Assembly (NCBI GenBank): GCA_025357835.1
Contig: JANYLM010000130.1
Location: forward strand, 1-64,000
Direction: 5' to 3'
Length of the DNA stretch: 64,000 bases
Origin: Gammaproteobacteria bacterium
GTDB taxonomy: Bacteria > Pseudomonadota > Gammaproteobacteria > Steroidobacterales > Steroidobacteraceae
This document shows, piece by piece, positions 41,307 through 52,041 of the stretch (its first letter is position 1; each line of letters starts with the position of its first letter). The notes under the pieces are model-generated. The model had not been told where the DNA came from and did not search any database. It worked only from the letters and a program-made list of their open reading frames with translations. The position numbers and the translations under genes are program-made.

Positions 41307-42851
41307 ATGCTTAAATCTTGCTGGAATGCGCAGTCGAGGTGTAAGAGCGGCGCATGGCCCGCGGCGGCGGTGCTCGCGTTCCTGATGTCCGGCTGCGTTG
41401 GCCTGCCGCGGCATGTGGAGAAATATCACAGCGAAGCACTTCCCGACGCTCAGTCAACGTCCCTGGGCCGCCTGGCGGCGGCGGAGCAGGGCAGCAATCT
41501 ATCGGGCATTCACTTGCTGAGCTCGGGCGAGGAGGCCTTGGCCGATCTCATCGCTCTCGCCGACCACGCCGAACGCACTCTGGACATTCAGTACTACATC
41601 ATTCACCAGGACGATTCCGCGCGCATGCTGCTGCATCATGTGCGGCTGGCGGCGGATCGTGGCGTGCGCGTGCGCGTCCTAGTCGACGACCTTAATACAG
41701 CGGGTGAGGATCGGCGATTCCTGCATTTGAGCGAACACGCCAATGTCGAGGTCCGGGTGTTCAATCCCTTTCCCGGCGGAAGATTCGCGATGTGGACTCG
41801 CTTCGTCGCCTCGGCAACCGACATTCGCCGCATCAATCATCGCATGCACAACAAATTGTTCGTCGCCGACAATGCACTGGCCATTACCGGCGGCCGCAAT
41901 ATCGGGGATCAGTACTTCACCCGCGATAAGTACTATAATTTCATCGATCTGGACGTGGTGGCGGCCGGCGCCATCGTGCCGGAGTTGTCGGCGTCGTTCG
42001 ATGCCTTTTGGAACAGTAAGTACGCCTATCCCATCGCGTCGGTCGCCTCGCCGGTGAGTGCCGAACCGGCGTCGCCGCCCATCCCCGACAATGGAACCGC
42101 GGCGAGCGTCGCCTGGCTGGGAGGCGAGCTGGATTCGGGAAAGGTGCAGCTCACCTGGGTGCCCGCAACGGTGCTCGCGGATCGGCCCGCGAAGATCGCC
42201 AGTGAGAGCTCTCCCGGCGAAGAGGTGACGTTCGCCAACGACCTCGCCACGCTGATGCTCTCCGCCAAACAAGAGCTCCTGGTGATTTCCCCGTACTTCG
42301 TGCCGGGCAAGGACGGCGTCGCCATGTTCGCCAAGCTCGTGGGCCAGGGTGTGCACATTCGGATACTCACCAATTCACTGGCGTCCACCGACTCGCCCTT
42401 GGTGCACAATGGATATTCGCGCTATCGCGTCGACCTGCTCAAACTCGGCGTCGAACTCTCCGAAATGCGGCCCAAGCTTGGCCAAAAGCGCGCCCGCTTT
42501 CATCCCTTTCGCAATTCCAATGCCAGCCTGCACGCCAAGGCGCTGGTGATCGACCAGAAAACCGTGTTCATCGGATCCATGAACATGGATGCACGTTCCG
42601 CGCGCACCAACAGCGAGCTGGGGCTGGTAATGCGCAGCAGCGAAATCGCGCGGCAGGTCACCAATCTGCTCGATGACATTAGTGCCGACGGAAGCTACCG
42701 ACTGCGGCTGGTCGATCACAGCAGGCAAATCGAATGGTCGAGCGGCGAGTCGGGATCGGAAAAGACTTGGTACACCGACCCGGAAACCACCCGCTTGCAG
42801 CGGTTCTCGCTGAAAGCCCTTGCGCCGTTCGCGCCGGAGGAGCTGCTGTGA
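41307..42851 (+). CDS. Phospholipase D / cardiolipin synthase-like lipoprotein
   Basis: Two HKD motifs: HRMHNKLFVADNALAITGGRN and SLHAKALVIDQKTVFIGSMN. Confidence 0.92.
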   Translation: MLKSCWNAQSRCKSGAWPAAAVLAFLMSGCVGLPRHVEKYHSEALPDAQSTSLGRLAAAEQGSNLSGIHLLSSGEEALADLIALADHAERTLDIQYYIIHQDDSARMLLHHVRLAADRGVRVRVLVDDLNTAGEDRRFLHLSEHANVEVRVFNPFPGGRFAMWTRFVASATDIRRINHRMHNKLFVADNALAITGGRNIGDQYFTRDKYYNFIDLDVVAAGAIVPELSASFDAFWNSKYAYPIASVASPVSAEPASPPIPDNGTAASVAWLGGELDSGKVQLTWVPATVLADRPAKIASESSPGEEVTFANDLATLMLSAKQELLVISPYFVPGKDGVAMFAKLVGQGVHIRILTNSLASTDSPLVHNGYSRYRVDLLKLGVELSEMRPKLGQKRARFHPFRNSNASLHAKALVIDQKTVFIGSMNMDARSARTNSELGLVMRSSEIARQVTNLLDDISADGSYRLRLVDHSRQIEWSSGESGSEKTWYTDPETTRLQRFSLKALAPFAPEELL

Positions 42852-42873
42852 CCGAAGCTAAGCGCCGCGGTAC

Positions 42874-43656
42874 TCAAGCGATTCGCAGCGTGTTCATGTA
42901 CTCCTTGACCTTGGCGCGAAATCCCTCGCTGCTGGTGACGGTGGCGCCGCCGGCCAGCACCAGGATGAAATCGCCGCGCAGCGTTCGGTTCACTTCTTTA
43001 ACATAGTTCATGTTGACGAGACAGGAGCGGCTGATGCGCAGCATGGGTTGCGAGCGCAGCGCCAGTTCTGCCTGCTGCAGAGTGCTGCGAGCGTGGAAGC
43101 TGTCCTTCGCCACCCGGATGACGACATAGTTGCGATCTGCCTCGATCAACTCCACCTGAGCGGCGTCGAGCACGTGGAGGCGGCCGCCGAATTCCGCCAG
43201 CAGGCGCGGCCGCTCCTCGGTCGATTGGCGCGGGCCGAGTTCCAGTTGCGCCAGTAAGCCGGCCAGCAACGCTTGCCGCTCGTTCACCCCGGAGTTCGCA
43301 TGGCGGGGCCGCACGCGCCCCAAGGTTTTGCGAAAGCGATCCTGATCGAAGGGCTTCAGCAGGTAGTCCACCGCGCTTACTTCGAATGCCTCGACCGCAT
43401 AGGTGTCATAGGCGGTGACGAACACCAGCGATGGCAGCAGCGACGGCTCCAAAGCGCGCGCGAGTTCAATGCCGCTCAGCGGGTCCATTTGAATATCGAG
43501 GAACAGCAGTTGCGGTGTTTGCAATCGAATCGCGGCGAGCGCTGCGATGCCGTCGCCGTACTCGCCTACCACGTGCAAGTCGCCTTCCGCCGCGCAGTAT
43601 TCGCGCAAGGTGCGGCGGCCGGCTTGCTCGTCATCCACAATGATGACGTCCATCAT
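42874..43656 (-). CDS. LytTR-family response regulator
   Basis: MMDVIIVDDEQAGRRTL...LLFLDIQMD; C-terminal LytTR region ISRSCLVNMNYVKEVNRTLRGDF. Confidence 0.92.
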   Translation of the reverse strand: MMDVIIVDDEQAGRRTLREYCAAEGDLHVVGEYGDGIAALAAIRLQTPQLLFLDIQMDPLSGIELARALEPSLLPSLVFVTAYDTYAVEAFEVSAVDYLLKPFDQDRFRKTLGRVRPRHANSGVNERQALLAGLLAQLELGPRQSTEERPRLLAEFGGRLHVLDAAQVELIEADRNYVVIRVAKDSFHARSTLQQAELALRSQPMLRISRSCLVNMNYVKEVNRTLRGDFILVLAGGATVTSSEGFRAKVKEYMNTLRIA

Positions 43657-44837
43657 GCGTCGGCCAAGGCCGGCGCCGGCCGCGGCTCGCGCGCGGGCGA
43701 GTGATGAATCGCCGGCATGGCGATTTCGCTGCGCCACTGGCCGTCGATCCCCTCGGCGGTAAGGAAGGCCCTCCCCTCGAACTGAACGGCGAGGCGTTCG
43801 CGGACATTGTAAATGCCGATGCCATCCTCGCCCATCGGCTTGTCGGGTCGCATGGTATTGAGGACGGACAGAGTCAGCACATCCAGCGACATGCGCGCCG
43901 TGATGCGCACGGACACTCGTCCTTGATGGCCGGCCATCCCGTGGACTACGGCGTTCTCGACCAGCGGTTGCAGAATCAGGCTCGGCACCCACACGGCTGG
44001 GATTTCCGCCGCCGCCGGCAAATCTACGCTTAGACGGTCTGCGAAGCGCCGCTGCTGCAATTCCAAATACAGTCTGACGAATTGCAATTCATCGCTGAGC
44101 TTCGAAAAGTCGCGCTCTCCGGCGTTCAGCAGTCGGCGCAGCAAATCCGCCAGCTGCACCACCATGGACTGTGCGCCCTTGGGGTCCCATTCGATATGGC
44201 CGCGAATGGTGTGCAGCAGATTGAATAGAGTGTGCGGCGACAATTGCATGCGCAGCGCCGTCAGGCGGGCGGCGCTCCACTCGCGTTCCAGCGCCGCGAG
44301 CCGCAGTTCGGAATTTCGAAATCGCGTGTACAGCGCCAACCCCGTGATTAGCGCCAGCCCGAATCCATAGGTCGGCAGAAAAGACACGAAACTGGCCAGC
44401 CACAGCGAGAGAAAAGATGGGTCCAGCCATGGGGCGCTGGAGGTGTGCGTCAGCGCCATCTCATGCCATTCCTCCCGTCCCAGGGTCATTTGCGAAATGA
44501 GCATGGCCGGATAGGCGATGGCCGCGAACGCAGCGCCGAGAATCAGCTGCATGGGCAGCGCGATCAACAGCGGACGCCACTGAATCCGCAGCGACCCCCA
44601 AAAAGACACCAGCAAGATGGGCAGTAGCAGCAAGTGCTGCAGGAGGCGCGCATCCCATGCGGCAAACAGCATGACATTGGTACTACGCGACATACCCAAG
44701 CGCATGCTGTACGCATACAAGATGTTTGACAGGGCCACGTAGATCCAGAACAGGCCGGCGATGCCCAGAAACTGCCGCAAGCTCAAGCCCCCGGCAAAGC
44801 GCCGGGTTGAAGTTTCCGCCGTCCCGAGTCCGATCAT
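43653..44837 (-). CDS. LytS/AlgZ-type sensor histidine kinase
   Basis: LRMQLSPHTLFNLLHTIRGHIEWDPK His_kinase motif; GIGIYNVRERLAVQF. Confidence 0.9.
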   Translation of the reverse strand: MIGLGTAETSTRRFAGGLSLRQFLGIAGLFWIYVALSNILYAYSMRLGMSRSTNVMLFAAWDARLLQHLLLLPILLVSFWGSLRIQWRPLLIALPMQLILGAAFAAIAYPAMLISQMTLGREEWHEMALTHTSSAPWLDPSFLSLWLASFVSFLPTYGFGLALITGLALYTRFRNSELRLAALEREWSAARLTALRMQLSPHTLFNLLHTIRGHIEWDPKGAQSMVVQLADLLRRLLNAGERDFSKLSDELQFVRLYLELQQRRFADRLSVDLPAAAEIPAVWVPSLILQPLVENAVVHGMAGHQGRVSVRITARMSLDVLTLSVLNTMRPDKPMGEDGIGIYNVRERLAVQFEGRAFLTAEGIDGQWRSEIAMPAIHHSPAREPRPAPALADA

Positions 44838-45003
44838 GGTGGCAAGCCTAGCTCAATTAAGGGGGTAAATGCAGGGTCCGACGCCGTGCTACGGGACGAA
44901 ATCGTCACTGGCCGGGACGACCTCGACGCTGCGCGGCAGACCCCAATGGCTGTCGGCGCGTCTTATAAGCGCGTCCCCAAACTTCCTTTCACTGGAGATT
45001 GTC

Positions 45004-45366
45004 ATGAGTCATTTCATCACCACGGGCGCCGTCGGACGGGCAGCCAAAGTCGCCATGCTGTTGCTGGGCGGTCTCGCGGGCCTTGCGGCTGCCGGCGTCG
45101 CCGGCGCCTCCGTCGCCAACAAGGACGTGAGCAGCATGGTCGTCAAGTACAGCCGGGACAGCATCTCCACCGAGAGCGGCGTGAACGAACTCTATAGCCG
45201 AATCAAGCACGCAGCCAAGCAAGTCTGCCCCGCCGCCTCGGGTCTCGATCTTGGCGCTCTGCAGCGGGTCGAAGAATGCCGGCGAGAGGCCGTCGCCAGG
45301 GCCATACGGAACATCGACAATTCACGGCTGGCAGCGGTGTACGCCTCTCGCACGAGAAACGGCTAG
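45004..45366 (+). CDS. UrcA family protein
   Basis: VKYSRDSISTESGVNELYSRIKHAAKQVCPA...CRREAVARAI. Confidence 0.82.
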   Translation: MSHFITTGAVGRAAKVAMLLLGGLAGLAAAGVAGASVANKDVSSMVVKYSRDSISTESGVNELYSRIKHAAKQVCPAASGLDLGALQRVEECRREAVARAIRNIDNSRLAAVYASRTRNG

Positions 45367-45380
45367 GTGGGTTGCAGTTC

Positions 45381-45422
45381 GGCGCGGCCGGCTAGGCGCG
45401 GCCGGCTAGGCGCGGCCAGCCG
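45381..45422. repeat. 14-bp tandem repeat GGCGCGGCCGGCTA (two exact copies plus one degenerate)
   Basis: 45381-45394, 45395-45408, then diverged copy. Confidence 0.85.
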
Positions 45423-47844
45423 TAGGGTCAAGCGAAACGGTGCGGTGCACCACCGTGAGATCGCCATCCTGCGAGCGGGTCGCGTTAACTGTCCTTGCGT
45501 GCTGCAAGGTCGACCCTTCCGGAAGGGCATAGCTCTGGTCGAATACTTGGACCGCCACCGGCAATCGCCCCGCCGCATCGATGCTGAATTCCACGCCGCC
45601 GGCCGGTAGCGAAACGACGTCGAGAACGGTTGCGCCGCTTCGCAGCTTGCTCAGTTTGGTCCGCACTGGGCCGGCCGCCGTCGTGAAGGTAACCTCCGCC
45701 ACATGAGCGCTTGCCGGAAATACCACAAGCACTTCGGGCGCGCCGCGCGCGGAGCGCAGATGCAACTCGAACCGAGTTGTGTAGCCTGCGGGTTGAGCAG
45801 ACGCGGGGCTCGATGCCGTGGGCTGAGACGCCGGTTTGGGTTGTGAAGCTGACTGTAGCGGTATTGCGGGGCTCGGCTGTGCGGTCAGCGACAGCTCCGG
45901 GGCTGGGAGTGCAGGCTGAAGCGGCTGTTTCGGTGCGGCCGCGTAGAACGCAAGAGTTTCGCTGCCGGCAAAGCGAGAATGCGGCACGGGATCGAAGAGC
46001 GCCGCGGCGGCAAGTTCCGCAGGCAGTTGCAATGAGTCGCACAGGGCCAGATAGTGTGATTCGCCCGTGTCGGCATCCAACCAGTACTCTACATTGATCC
46101 GCTGCGGCCATTCAGCCGAATAGGTGGGCAGGCACAGCGTGATCAGCACGCCGCCCACCGTCATTACGGCGCTGGCCGTGATGACCCACCGCCGTGTGCG
46201 GTTGCCCGCGATCGCCAGCAGCGGTAGTAGGGCGGCCGTTCCCAGGCAGAGCATTAAGGTCGTAACAGGCCAGGCCAAACTGCCGAGAGCCGTGTACAGG
46301 AATCTCAATTGCGGAAATACGGCCGCAAACAACATCAGTGCGGGCAGGAGGGCGGCGACGTCGATAGCCCATCGCGGCGTCGCGCGCGATTTCATCAAGC
46401 GCAGTGTTAACGGTACTGCAGCTATTGCCGCGGCGGCGGCGGTCACGAGCAACACAAAGCTCGCGCCCGGAACGAGGCAGGCGCTGGCGACGTCCAGCAG
46501 CGCGCCGAGCAGCATCGCAGCTATCCAAAATCCACAGAAGCCGGCACGCCGCGCCAGCCATGCGCTCGTGCCGCCCGCGACGAGCAGGGCAATGGCCGCG
46601 GCCGCCAGGTCCATGGGCAAGGGCTGCGAGATCCAGGACGAGCCGCTCAGCGGCGGCACCTTGCCGACGGCGATGGTTACGGCGACCAGCCCTGTGCACA
46701 GCGCCACGCCCAGCACCAGCGTGCAAAGCGTGCCCACGGCGCCCCAGGCGATTTCGCGCAGGCTGACCGCTCCCTGGCGCAACAAAACAAGCGCTTCGGC
46801 CAGCAGCAGGGCCAGCGACAGAAGCGCCGCCCACGGCGTGAATTCTGATGGCCAGGCGATGAGCGTGCGCGCAAAGCCGTCGAAGAAAACCGACTCCGCG
46901 ATGGGCGGGTGCAAGTTCGTGGAATTCGCCAGCGCAGAGACTGTAGCCAGAGCATTGTCGCCGTGGTGCTGCAGGCTGCCTGCGTCGACATTCGCCGCAT
47001 TGTCGAGCGGCGTGTGATAGCGCCCGACATTGCCGATGAAGGCGAAATTGAATCCCTGATAGGCTGCCGTCTTGAATACCGTGAAATCCGTGTCGTTCGG
47101 TAGCAGCTTATACACGACGTAGTACAGTGAATTGGTGAACGGCCGCGCGATCGCCGATCCATACAGGCGCATCAGCCAGGTATTCGCGGTGCCGGTCTCG
47201 AACATCAGGCTGGGACCCGAGGTGCCGCGCGCGTCCAAATTGACCGCGGCTTTCACCTGTCCAGACAGGGGATGCGCGCGCACGAACAACAACGCGCCGA
47301 GCAATCCCGCTTCCTCGCCGTCGGTGAGCAGCAGAACGATGGGATGCAGCGGCGCAGGCCGCGCCGCCAGGATGCGCGCGATTTCCAGCACGGCCGCGAC
47401 GGCGGCGCCGTCATCCGAGGCGCCGGGTCCGGCCGGCACCGAGTCGTAGTGTGCCGCCAGCAGGACGACATCTTTATCCTCGGAGCTGCTGCCGAGTTTG
47501 GCGATGATATTGACAGGGCTGCCGCACACCCCGTCATTGCACACGAATCCGGATTGCAATTCGGGCGAGTATCCCAGTGCCGACAAGCGCTTGACGATAG
47601 CTTCGCGCACTCGTGTGTTGGCTGGGCTGCCGATGGCATGCGGTACGCCATCGCCCACCAAATCCTGCAGAATGGCCTTGGCGCGATAGGCCGAGAATGT
47701 GCCGGAGGGGGCATCCGGCCCCAACGGCGCGGGCGGGTTATAGGCGGCGAGGGTGGCGGCCAGCAACAACGCAATTCCGGCGAGCGCCAGCATCAGTCCA
47801 CGATCGCCGGCCGCAGACGTTGGCTGTGCGCCGTTGAGAGTCAT
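45406..47844 (-). CDS. M28-family membrane peptidase
   Basis: [46 protein letters not shown], then multiple TM helices. Confidence 0.9.
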   Translation of the reverse strand: MTLNGAQPTSAAGDRGLMLALAGIALLLAATLAAYNPPAPLGPDAPSGTFSAYRAKAILQDLVGDGVPHAIGSPANTRVREAIVKRLSALGYSPELQSGFVCNDGVCGSPVNIIAKLGSSSEDKDVVLLAAHYDSVPAGPGASDDGAAVAAVLEIARILAARPAPLHPIVLLLTDGEEAGLLGALLFVRAHPLSGQVKAAVNLDARGTSGPSLMFETGTANTWLMRLYGSAIARPFTNSLYYVVYKLLPNDTDFTVFKTAAYQGFNFAFIGNVGRYHTPLDNAANVDAGSLQHHGDNALATVSALANSTNLHPPIAESVFFDGFARTLIAWPSEFTPWAALLSLALLLAEALVLLRQGAVSLREIAWGAVGTLCTLVLGVALCTGLVAVTIAVGKVPPLSGSSWISQPLPMDLAAAAIALLVAGGTSAWLARRAGFCGFWIAAMLLGALLDVASACLVPGASFVLLVTAAAAAIAAVPLTLRLMKSRATPRWAIDVAALLPALMLFAAVFPQLRFLYTALGSLAWPVTTLMLCLGTAALLPLLAIAGNRTRRWVITASAVMTVGGVLITLCLPTYSAEWPQRINVEYWLDADTGESHYLALCDSLQLPAELAAAALFDPVPHSRFAGSETLAFYAAAPKQPLQPALPAPELSLTAQPSPAIPLQSASQPKPASQPTASSPASAQPAGYTTRFELHLRSARGAPEVLVVFPASAHVAEVTFTTAAGPVRTKLSKLRSGATVLDVVSLPAGGVEFSIDAAGRLPVAVQVFDQSYALPEGSTLQHARTVNATRSQDGDLTVVHRTVSLDPTAGRA

Positions 47845-48398
47845 GATCGACTGGGGGATGGGTCTTGCTTTTCAGTCTCGTAGCGCTTGATGCCGTCCAG
47901 TATCTCCGCATGCGCGACGTCGACGCCGGCCCAACCGATGACCTTGACCCACTTGCCCGCCTCGAGGTCCTTGTAGTGCTCGAAGAAATGCTGAATCTGC
48001 CGCAGGCGCATCTCCGGCACGTCGGCAATGGATTTCCAGTGCTCGAACAAGGGACATATTTCGTCCGTCGGGACCGCCAGTAGTTTGGCATCGCCGCCGG
48101 ACTCATCGTCCATGCGCAGAACTCCAACCGCCCGGCAGCGCACCACCACTCCGGGCAACAAGGGAAAGGGCGTGTGCACCAACACATCGACGGGATCGTC
48201 ATCGTCCGCGATGGTTTGCGGCACGTAGCCGTAGTTCGCGGGATAGTGCATCGCCGTCATCATGAAGCGATCCACGAACAGCGCTCCGGACTCCTTGTCT
48301 ACCTCGTACTTGATCGGATCCGCATTCATGGGTATCTCGATGATCACATTGAATTCTTGCGGGACTTTCTTCCCGGCCGTCACATTATTGATGCTCAT
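47841..48398 (-). CDS. ppa: Inorganic pyrophosphatase
   Basis: [40 protein letters not shown]. Confidence 0.96.
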   Translation of the reverse strand: MSINNVTAGKKVPQEFNVIIEIPMNADPIKYEVDKESGALFVDRFMMTAMHYPANYGYVPQTIADDDDPVDVLVHTPFPLLPGVVVRCRAVGVLRMDDESGGDAKLLAVPTDEICPLFEHWKSIADVPEMRLRQIQHFFEHYKDLEAGKWVKVIGWAGVDVAHAEILDGIKRYETEKQDPSPSRS

Positions 48399-48463
48399 CT
48401 AACGTCTATTCCAAGATTTTGCGGGCGAAGTGCGCCGGCCCACATAATAACCTCATGTACCAC

Positions 48464-49807
48464 TCAGTCGATCGCGATCGAGCGCGGCTGATTGCCGGTA
48501 CCGAAGGGCGAAAGGCTGACGGGCGTCAGCACACCGGTGGTGCCGGCGACGGCATACACGGAAATGTCATTGGAATTGTCGTTGGCGACATAGGCGAATT
48601 GGCCGGAGGGATCGAGCACGATGGCGACGGGGAGGGCGCCCGCGGCCGCGGGCGAACCCGATAGAATCAAGGCGCCGCTGCTCGGCGTGACGGAATACGT
48701 GGCTACCTGGTTAATCGCGGTGACATTCGTGGCATACACGTAGCGGCCTGCTGGGTCGACGGCCAGCGATTCGGGGCTGGTTCCTGTTGTCAACGGCGAG
48801 CCGGCTATGGATGTCAGGCCGCCCGTTGTTGCATTGATCGAGTACTGCGAAATGCTGGCCGCTCTTTCGTTGGCGACGTAGGCGAAGGTTCCTGCCGCAT
48901 CGACGGCAATCGACAGTGCGCCGGGGCCGGCGTTGAATGGAGAGCCGGAAATTGCGCTCAAAGAGCCGGTAGCCGAATCGATGGCCAGCACTGCGACATT
49001 GCCGTCGCCGAAGTTCGTGACGTACAAAAAATTACCGCTCGGGTCGATCTTCAATGAAGCCGGTTCCGCGCCGACGGTGAACGGCGAATTGACCAGCGCG
49101 GTCAGCACGCCTGTGGAGCTATTGATGGCATAGGCCGACACACTGTTCGAGGCGAAGTTCGCCACGTAGAGATAGCGGTCCGCGGGATCAACGATGACGG
49201 CATCGGGGCCGCTGCCGGTCGGGCTCGGAAATCCGACGGCGGTCAGTGCCCCGGTGGACGTATCGATTGAATACACCGAAACATTGTTTGAGCCGCTATT
49301 TGCGACAAACAAGAACCGGCCGTTCGGGTCCACGGCCAGCGACACCGGGGCCGTGCCCGATACCGCGAACGGCGAGCCGCCGAGGGGCGTCAGAAAGCCG
49401 GTGGCTGAGTTTATGGAATACGCCGACAGATTGTTGGAGAGTTGATTGGCGACGTAGGCAAAGCGCCCGGTCCGGGTGCATGAGACAATCACATTGGTGA
49501 CATTGGCCTTGTCGATGGTGCCTGAACCATTGCGTACGGTGCAGGTCTGCGATGGATTGGACGGTTGTGTCCTGACCGTAACCGAGTAAGTGTTGCCGTT
49601 CTTGATGCCGCCCGCGAAGGTGAATGCGCCGTTCGACGACAGCCCTAAGTCATGGCGCGAATTGTCCTGGAGCACCAGACCTTGACCCGTGAGGCCGGTC
49701 AGGGTGCCGCCCACCGAGTATTTATTGCCGATATTGCAGCCCACTAGGGCGATCGCGGCTGTGACGACGGTCATCCATGAAAATGTTTTCACGTACAGGC
49801 CCCCCAA
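48464..49807 (-). CDS. Lactonase/YVTN-type beta-propeller lipoprotein
   Basis: Lipobox ALVGC; about 45-aa repeats FAYVANQLSNNLSAYSINSATGFLTPLGGSPF. Confidence 0.85.
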   Translation of the reverse strand: MGGLYVKTFSWMTVVTAAIALVGCNIGNKYSVGGTLTGLTGQGLVLQDNSRHDLGLSSNGAFTFAGGIKNGNTYSVTVRTQPSNPSQTCTVRNGSGTIDKANVTNVIVSCTRTGRFAYVANQLSNNLSAYSINSATGFLTPLGGSPFAVSGTAPVSLAVDPNGRFLFVANSGSNNVSVYSIDTSTGALTAVGFPSPTGSGPDAVIVDPADRYLYVANFASNSVSAYAINSSTGVLTALVNSPFTVGAEPASLKIDPSGNFLYVTNFGDGNVAVLAIDSATGSLSAISGSPFNAGPGALSIAVDAAGTFAYVANERAASISQYSINATTGGLTSIAGSPLTTGTSPESLAVDPAGRYVYATNVTAINQVATYSVTPSSGALILSGSPAAAGALPVAIVLDPSGQFAYVANDNSNDISVYAVAGTTGVLTPVSLSPFGTGNQPRSIAID

Positions 49808-49911
49808 GAGTTGTTCATAGCGGTGACTACAAGACAGCGGTTTCCTGAAATCATTCTACCCCTTCCACTGCGGCCTACCCCCCGATCCGGAGGCAGGATA
49901 AACTGCCCGCA

Positions 49912-51024
49912 ATGACTACCACGCGGATTACCTCGGCGGCCGCGCAAGCTATCGCGGTCGCATTGCAGCTCGATTACCTGTCCATCGACACGCTTGCATC
50001 ACGGCCCCCTTCGTGGTGGCAGAATGTCTTGGGCGTGGTGGGCTTTGAGAAGCGGCCGGTCATCGTCGGGGGGCGAGTGCCCGTGGCCGCCTGCATGACC
50101 CCGCCCTTAGGCAAGAATGACAATCTTTGCGAGGTCTGGCGGGTGGCTGGACCCTCGATACAGTTATCGAATGGGGCGGCTACGCACAGCCGAGTGCATT
50201 ATCGGTACTGCGACGATCTGCTGTTCGGCTCCATCACTATCGATGAGCGCTTGCTCGAGGCAGGAAGCAGCGTCCAGGGAGGGACCGACGACATCGGCGT
50301 CGACGCCGGCGCGCTGCTGCGGGCGACCGAGGTCGCCTACCAGGAGATTTTCGCGGTGCTCCAGGAAACCGCGCATCTGCACCTGATTCGCATTTGGAAC
50401 TATCTGCCGGAAATCAATCGCGAAGCCGACGGCGACGAGCGCTACCGGCTGTTTAATTCGGCGCGCCAACTGGCCTTTCGCAATTCGGGCCAAGCGACCG
50501 TGGGCACCGTGCCCGCGGCCTGCGCCCTGGGCTCGCCCGCGGGCAGCCCAATTTCCATTTATTTTCTGGCCGCTCGGCGGCAGCCGACCATGATCGAAAA
50601 TCCGCGGCAGACCAGCGCCTATCACTACCCGCCGAAGTTCGGCCGGCATAGTCCGATCTTTTCGCGAGCCTGCGTGTTGAATGAGTCCGTGGGGACGAAT
50701 TTGTTCGTGTCCGGCACCGCCAGCATCGTCGGCCACGAAACCATCCATCAGGGCGACGTCGGCGCGCAGACTCGAGAGACCATGGCCAACATAGACGCCC
50801 TGTTGGACGAGGCGAATCGAGTGGTGGGGCCGGCGCGCTACTCTCGCGATGGACTGAAGTTCAAAGTCTATGTGCGGCGGCCGTCGGACCTCGGTGCCAT
50901 CGAAGGGGCACTGTCGAGGTCACTGCGGCCTTCGACCTCCATCGTGTACTTGCAAGCGGACATTTGCCGCGAGGACTTGCTGGTGGAAATCGAGGCCACA
51001 GGCGAGTCGGGCGGCACCCGGTAG
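49912..51024 (+). CDS. Chorismatase / XanB2-like protein
   Basis: LIRIWNYLPEINREADGDERYRLFNSARQLAF, ENPRQTSAYHYPPKFGRHSPIFSRA, LFVSGTASIVGHETIHQGDVGAQTRETMANI. Confidence 0.83.
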   Translation: MTTTRITSAAAQAIAVALQLDYLSIDTLASRPPSWWQNVLGVVGFEKRPVIVGGRVPVAACMTPPLGKNDNLCEVWRVAGPSIQLSNGAATHSRVHYRYCDDLLFGSITIDERLLEAGSSVQGGTDDIGVDAGALLRATEVAYQEIFAVLQETAHLHLIRIWNYLPEINREADGDERYRLFNSARQLAFRNSGQATVGTVPAACALGSPAGSPISIYFLAARRQPTMIENPRQTSAYHYPPKFGRHSPIFSRACVLNESVGTNLFVSGTASIVGHETIHQGDVGAQTRETMANIDALLDEANRVVGPARYSRDGLKFKVYVRRPSDLGAIEGALSRSLRPSTSIVYLQADICREDLLVEIEATGESGGTR

Positions 51025-51207
51025 CGGGTATCGTCCGCGGTATCCGCGACGCATGTTAATCTAACGTGAGTATTTCTTAAATGGTCGGGGGGAGATCATG
51101 CGTGCATGGGTATTAGGTGCCTGTGGTGCTGCGGCGTTGGCCGCGTCGGTGTGTGCAAACTCTGTGGATAAGGCGGCCAAGAACCCCGATAATATCGCGG
51201 TGGCACT

Positions 51208-51627
51208 GTGAACCCCGGCAAAGCGACCGGCGGCTCCGCGGCGCAGGCGCCGATCGAGTATGCAGACGCTTCGCCCGAGGTGCGCGCGGTGTACGACGAC
51301 ATCATGGCGACACGCAAAACCGACTGGGTTAACAATTACTGGAAAGTTCTGGCGCACCATCCGTCCTCGTTGCGGCGCATGTGGGCGAATTCCAAAGAGG
51401 TCATGGGTCCCGGCGCTCTCGATCCGCTCACCAAGGAACTCATTTACATGGCGGTCAGCGTGACGAATGCCTGCCGCTACTGCATTGCCTCGCACGGCGC
51501 CGCCGCGCGCAGCAAGGGGATGACGCCCGCACAACATGCAGAGCTCGTGGCAATCATCGGGCTCGCGAACGAGACCAATCGTCACGCGGTCGCGCTCGAT
51601 TTGCAGATCGACGACAGGTTCCGTTAG
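51208..51627 (+). CDS. Carboxymuconolactone decarboxylase / AhpD-family protein
   Basis: LTKELIYMAVSVTNACRYCIASHGAAARSKGM (CxxC-xxx-H). Confidence 0.88.
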   Translation: MNPGKATGGSAAQAPIEYADASPEVRAVYDDIMATRKTDWVNNYWKVLAHHPSSLRRMWANSKEVMGPGALDPLTKELIYMAVSVTNACRYCIASHGAAARSKGMTPAQHAELVAIIGLANETNRHAVALDLQIDDRFR

Positions 51628-51642
51628 TCCGAGGGTTTCGCA

Positions 51643-52041
51643 ATGAATACAGTCAACGCAATGAATACCATCGACGCCACAGTCGCGAAGCACTACCGCT
51701 GGGCGGAATTGCCCGCCGAGCCGATGAAAGGTTCCATTACGCGGAAGCTGATTACCAGTGAGCGCATGATGATTGCGCATGTGTTTCTCAAGAAGGGCGA
51801 TGATGTGCCTCAGCACTCGCATGAGAATGAGCAAATTACCTACATTCTGGAAGGCGCTCTGCACTTTTGGCTGGGGGAGAAGGGCGAGCGCGAACTGACC
51901 GTGCGCGCGGGCGAGGTGCTGGTGCTCCCCTCCCACCTGCCGCATCGTGCTTTGGCCCTCGAGGACACGCTTGATGTGGACGTGTTCAATCCACCGCGAC
52001 AGGATTGGCTCAATGGCACCGATGCCTACCTCCGTCGCTGA
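51643..52041 (+). CDS. Cupin-domain protein
   Basis: VPQHSHENEQITYILEGALHFWLGEKGERELTVRAGEVLVLPSHLPHRALAL. Confidence 0.9.
   Translation: MNTVNAMNTIDATVAKHYRWAELPAEPMKGSITRKLITSERMMIAHVFLKKGDDVPQHSHENEQITYILEGALHFWLGEKGERELTVRAGEVLVLPSHLPHRALALEDTLDVDVFNPPRQDWLNGTDAYLRR

Noticed and set aside
45381-45422. Tandem repeats as a CRISPR array or attC site
   Set aside because: 14-bp direct tandem units without spacers, cas genes or integrase.
51061-51945. 294-aa minus-strand ORF
   Set aside because: Antisense to AhpD-like and cupin genes with clear active-site motifs.
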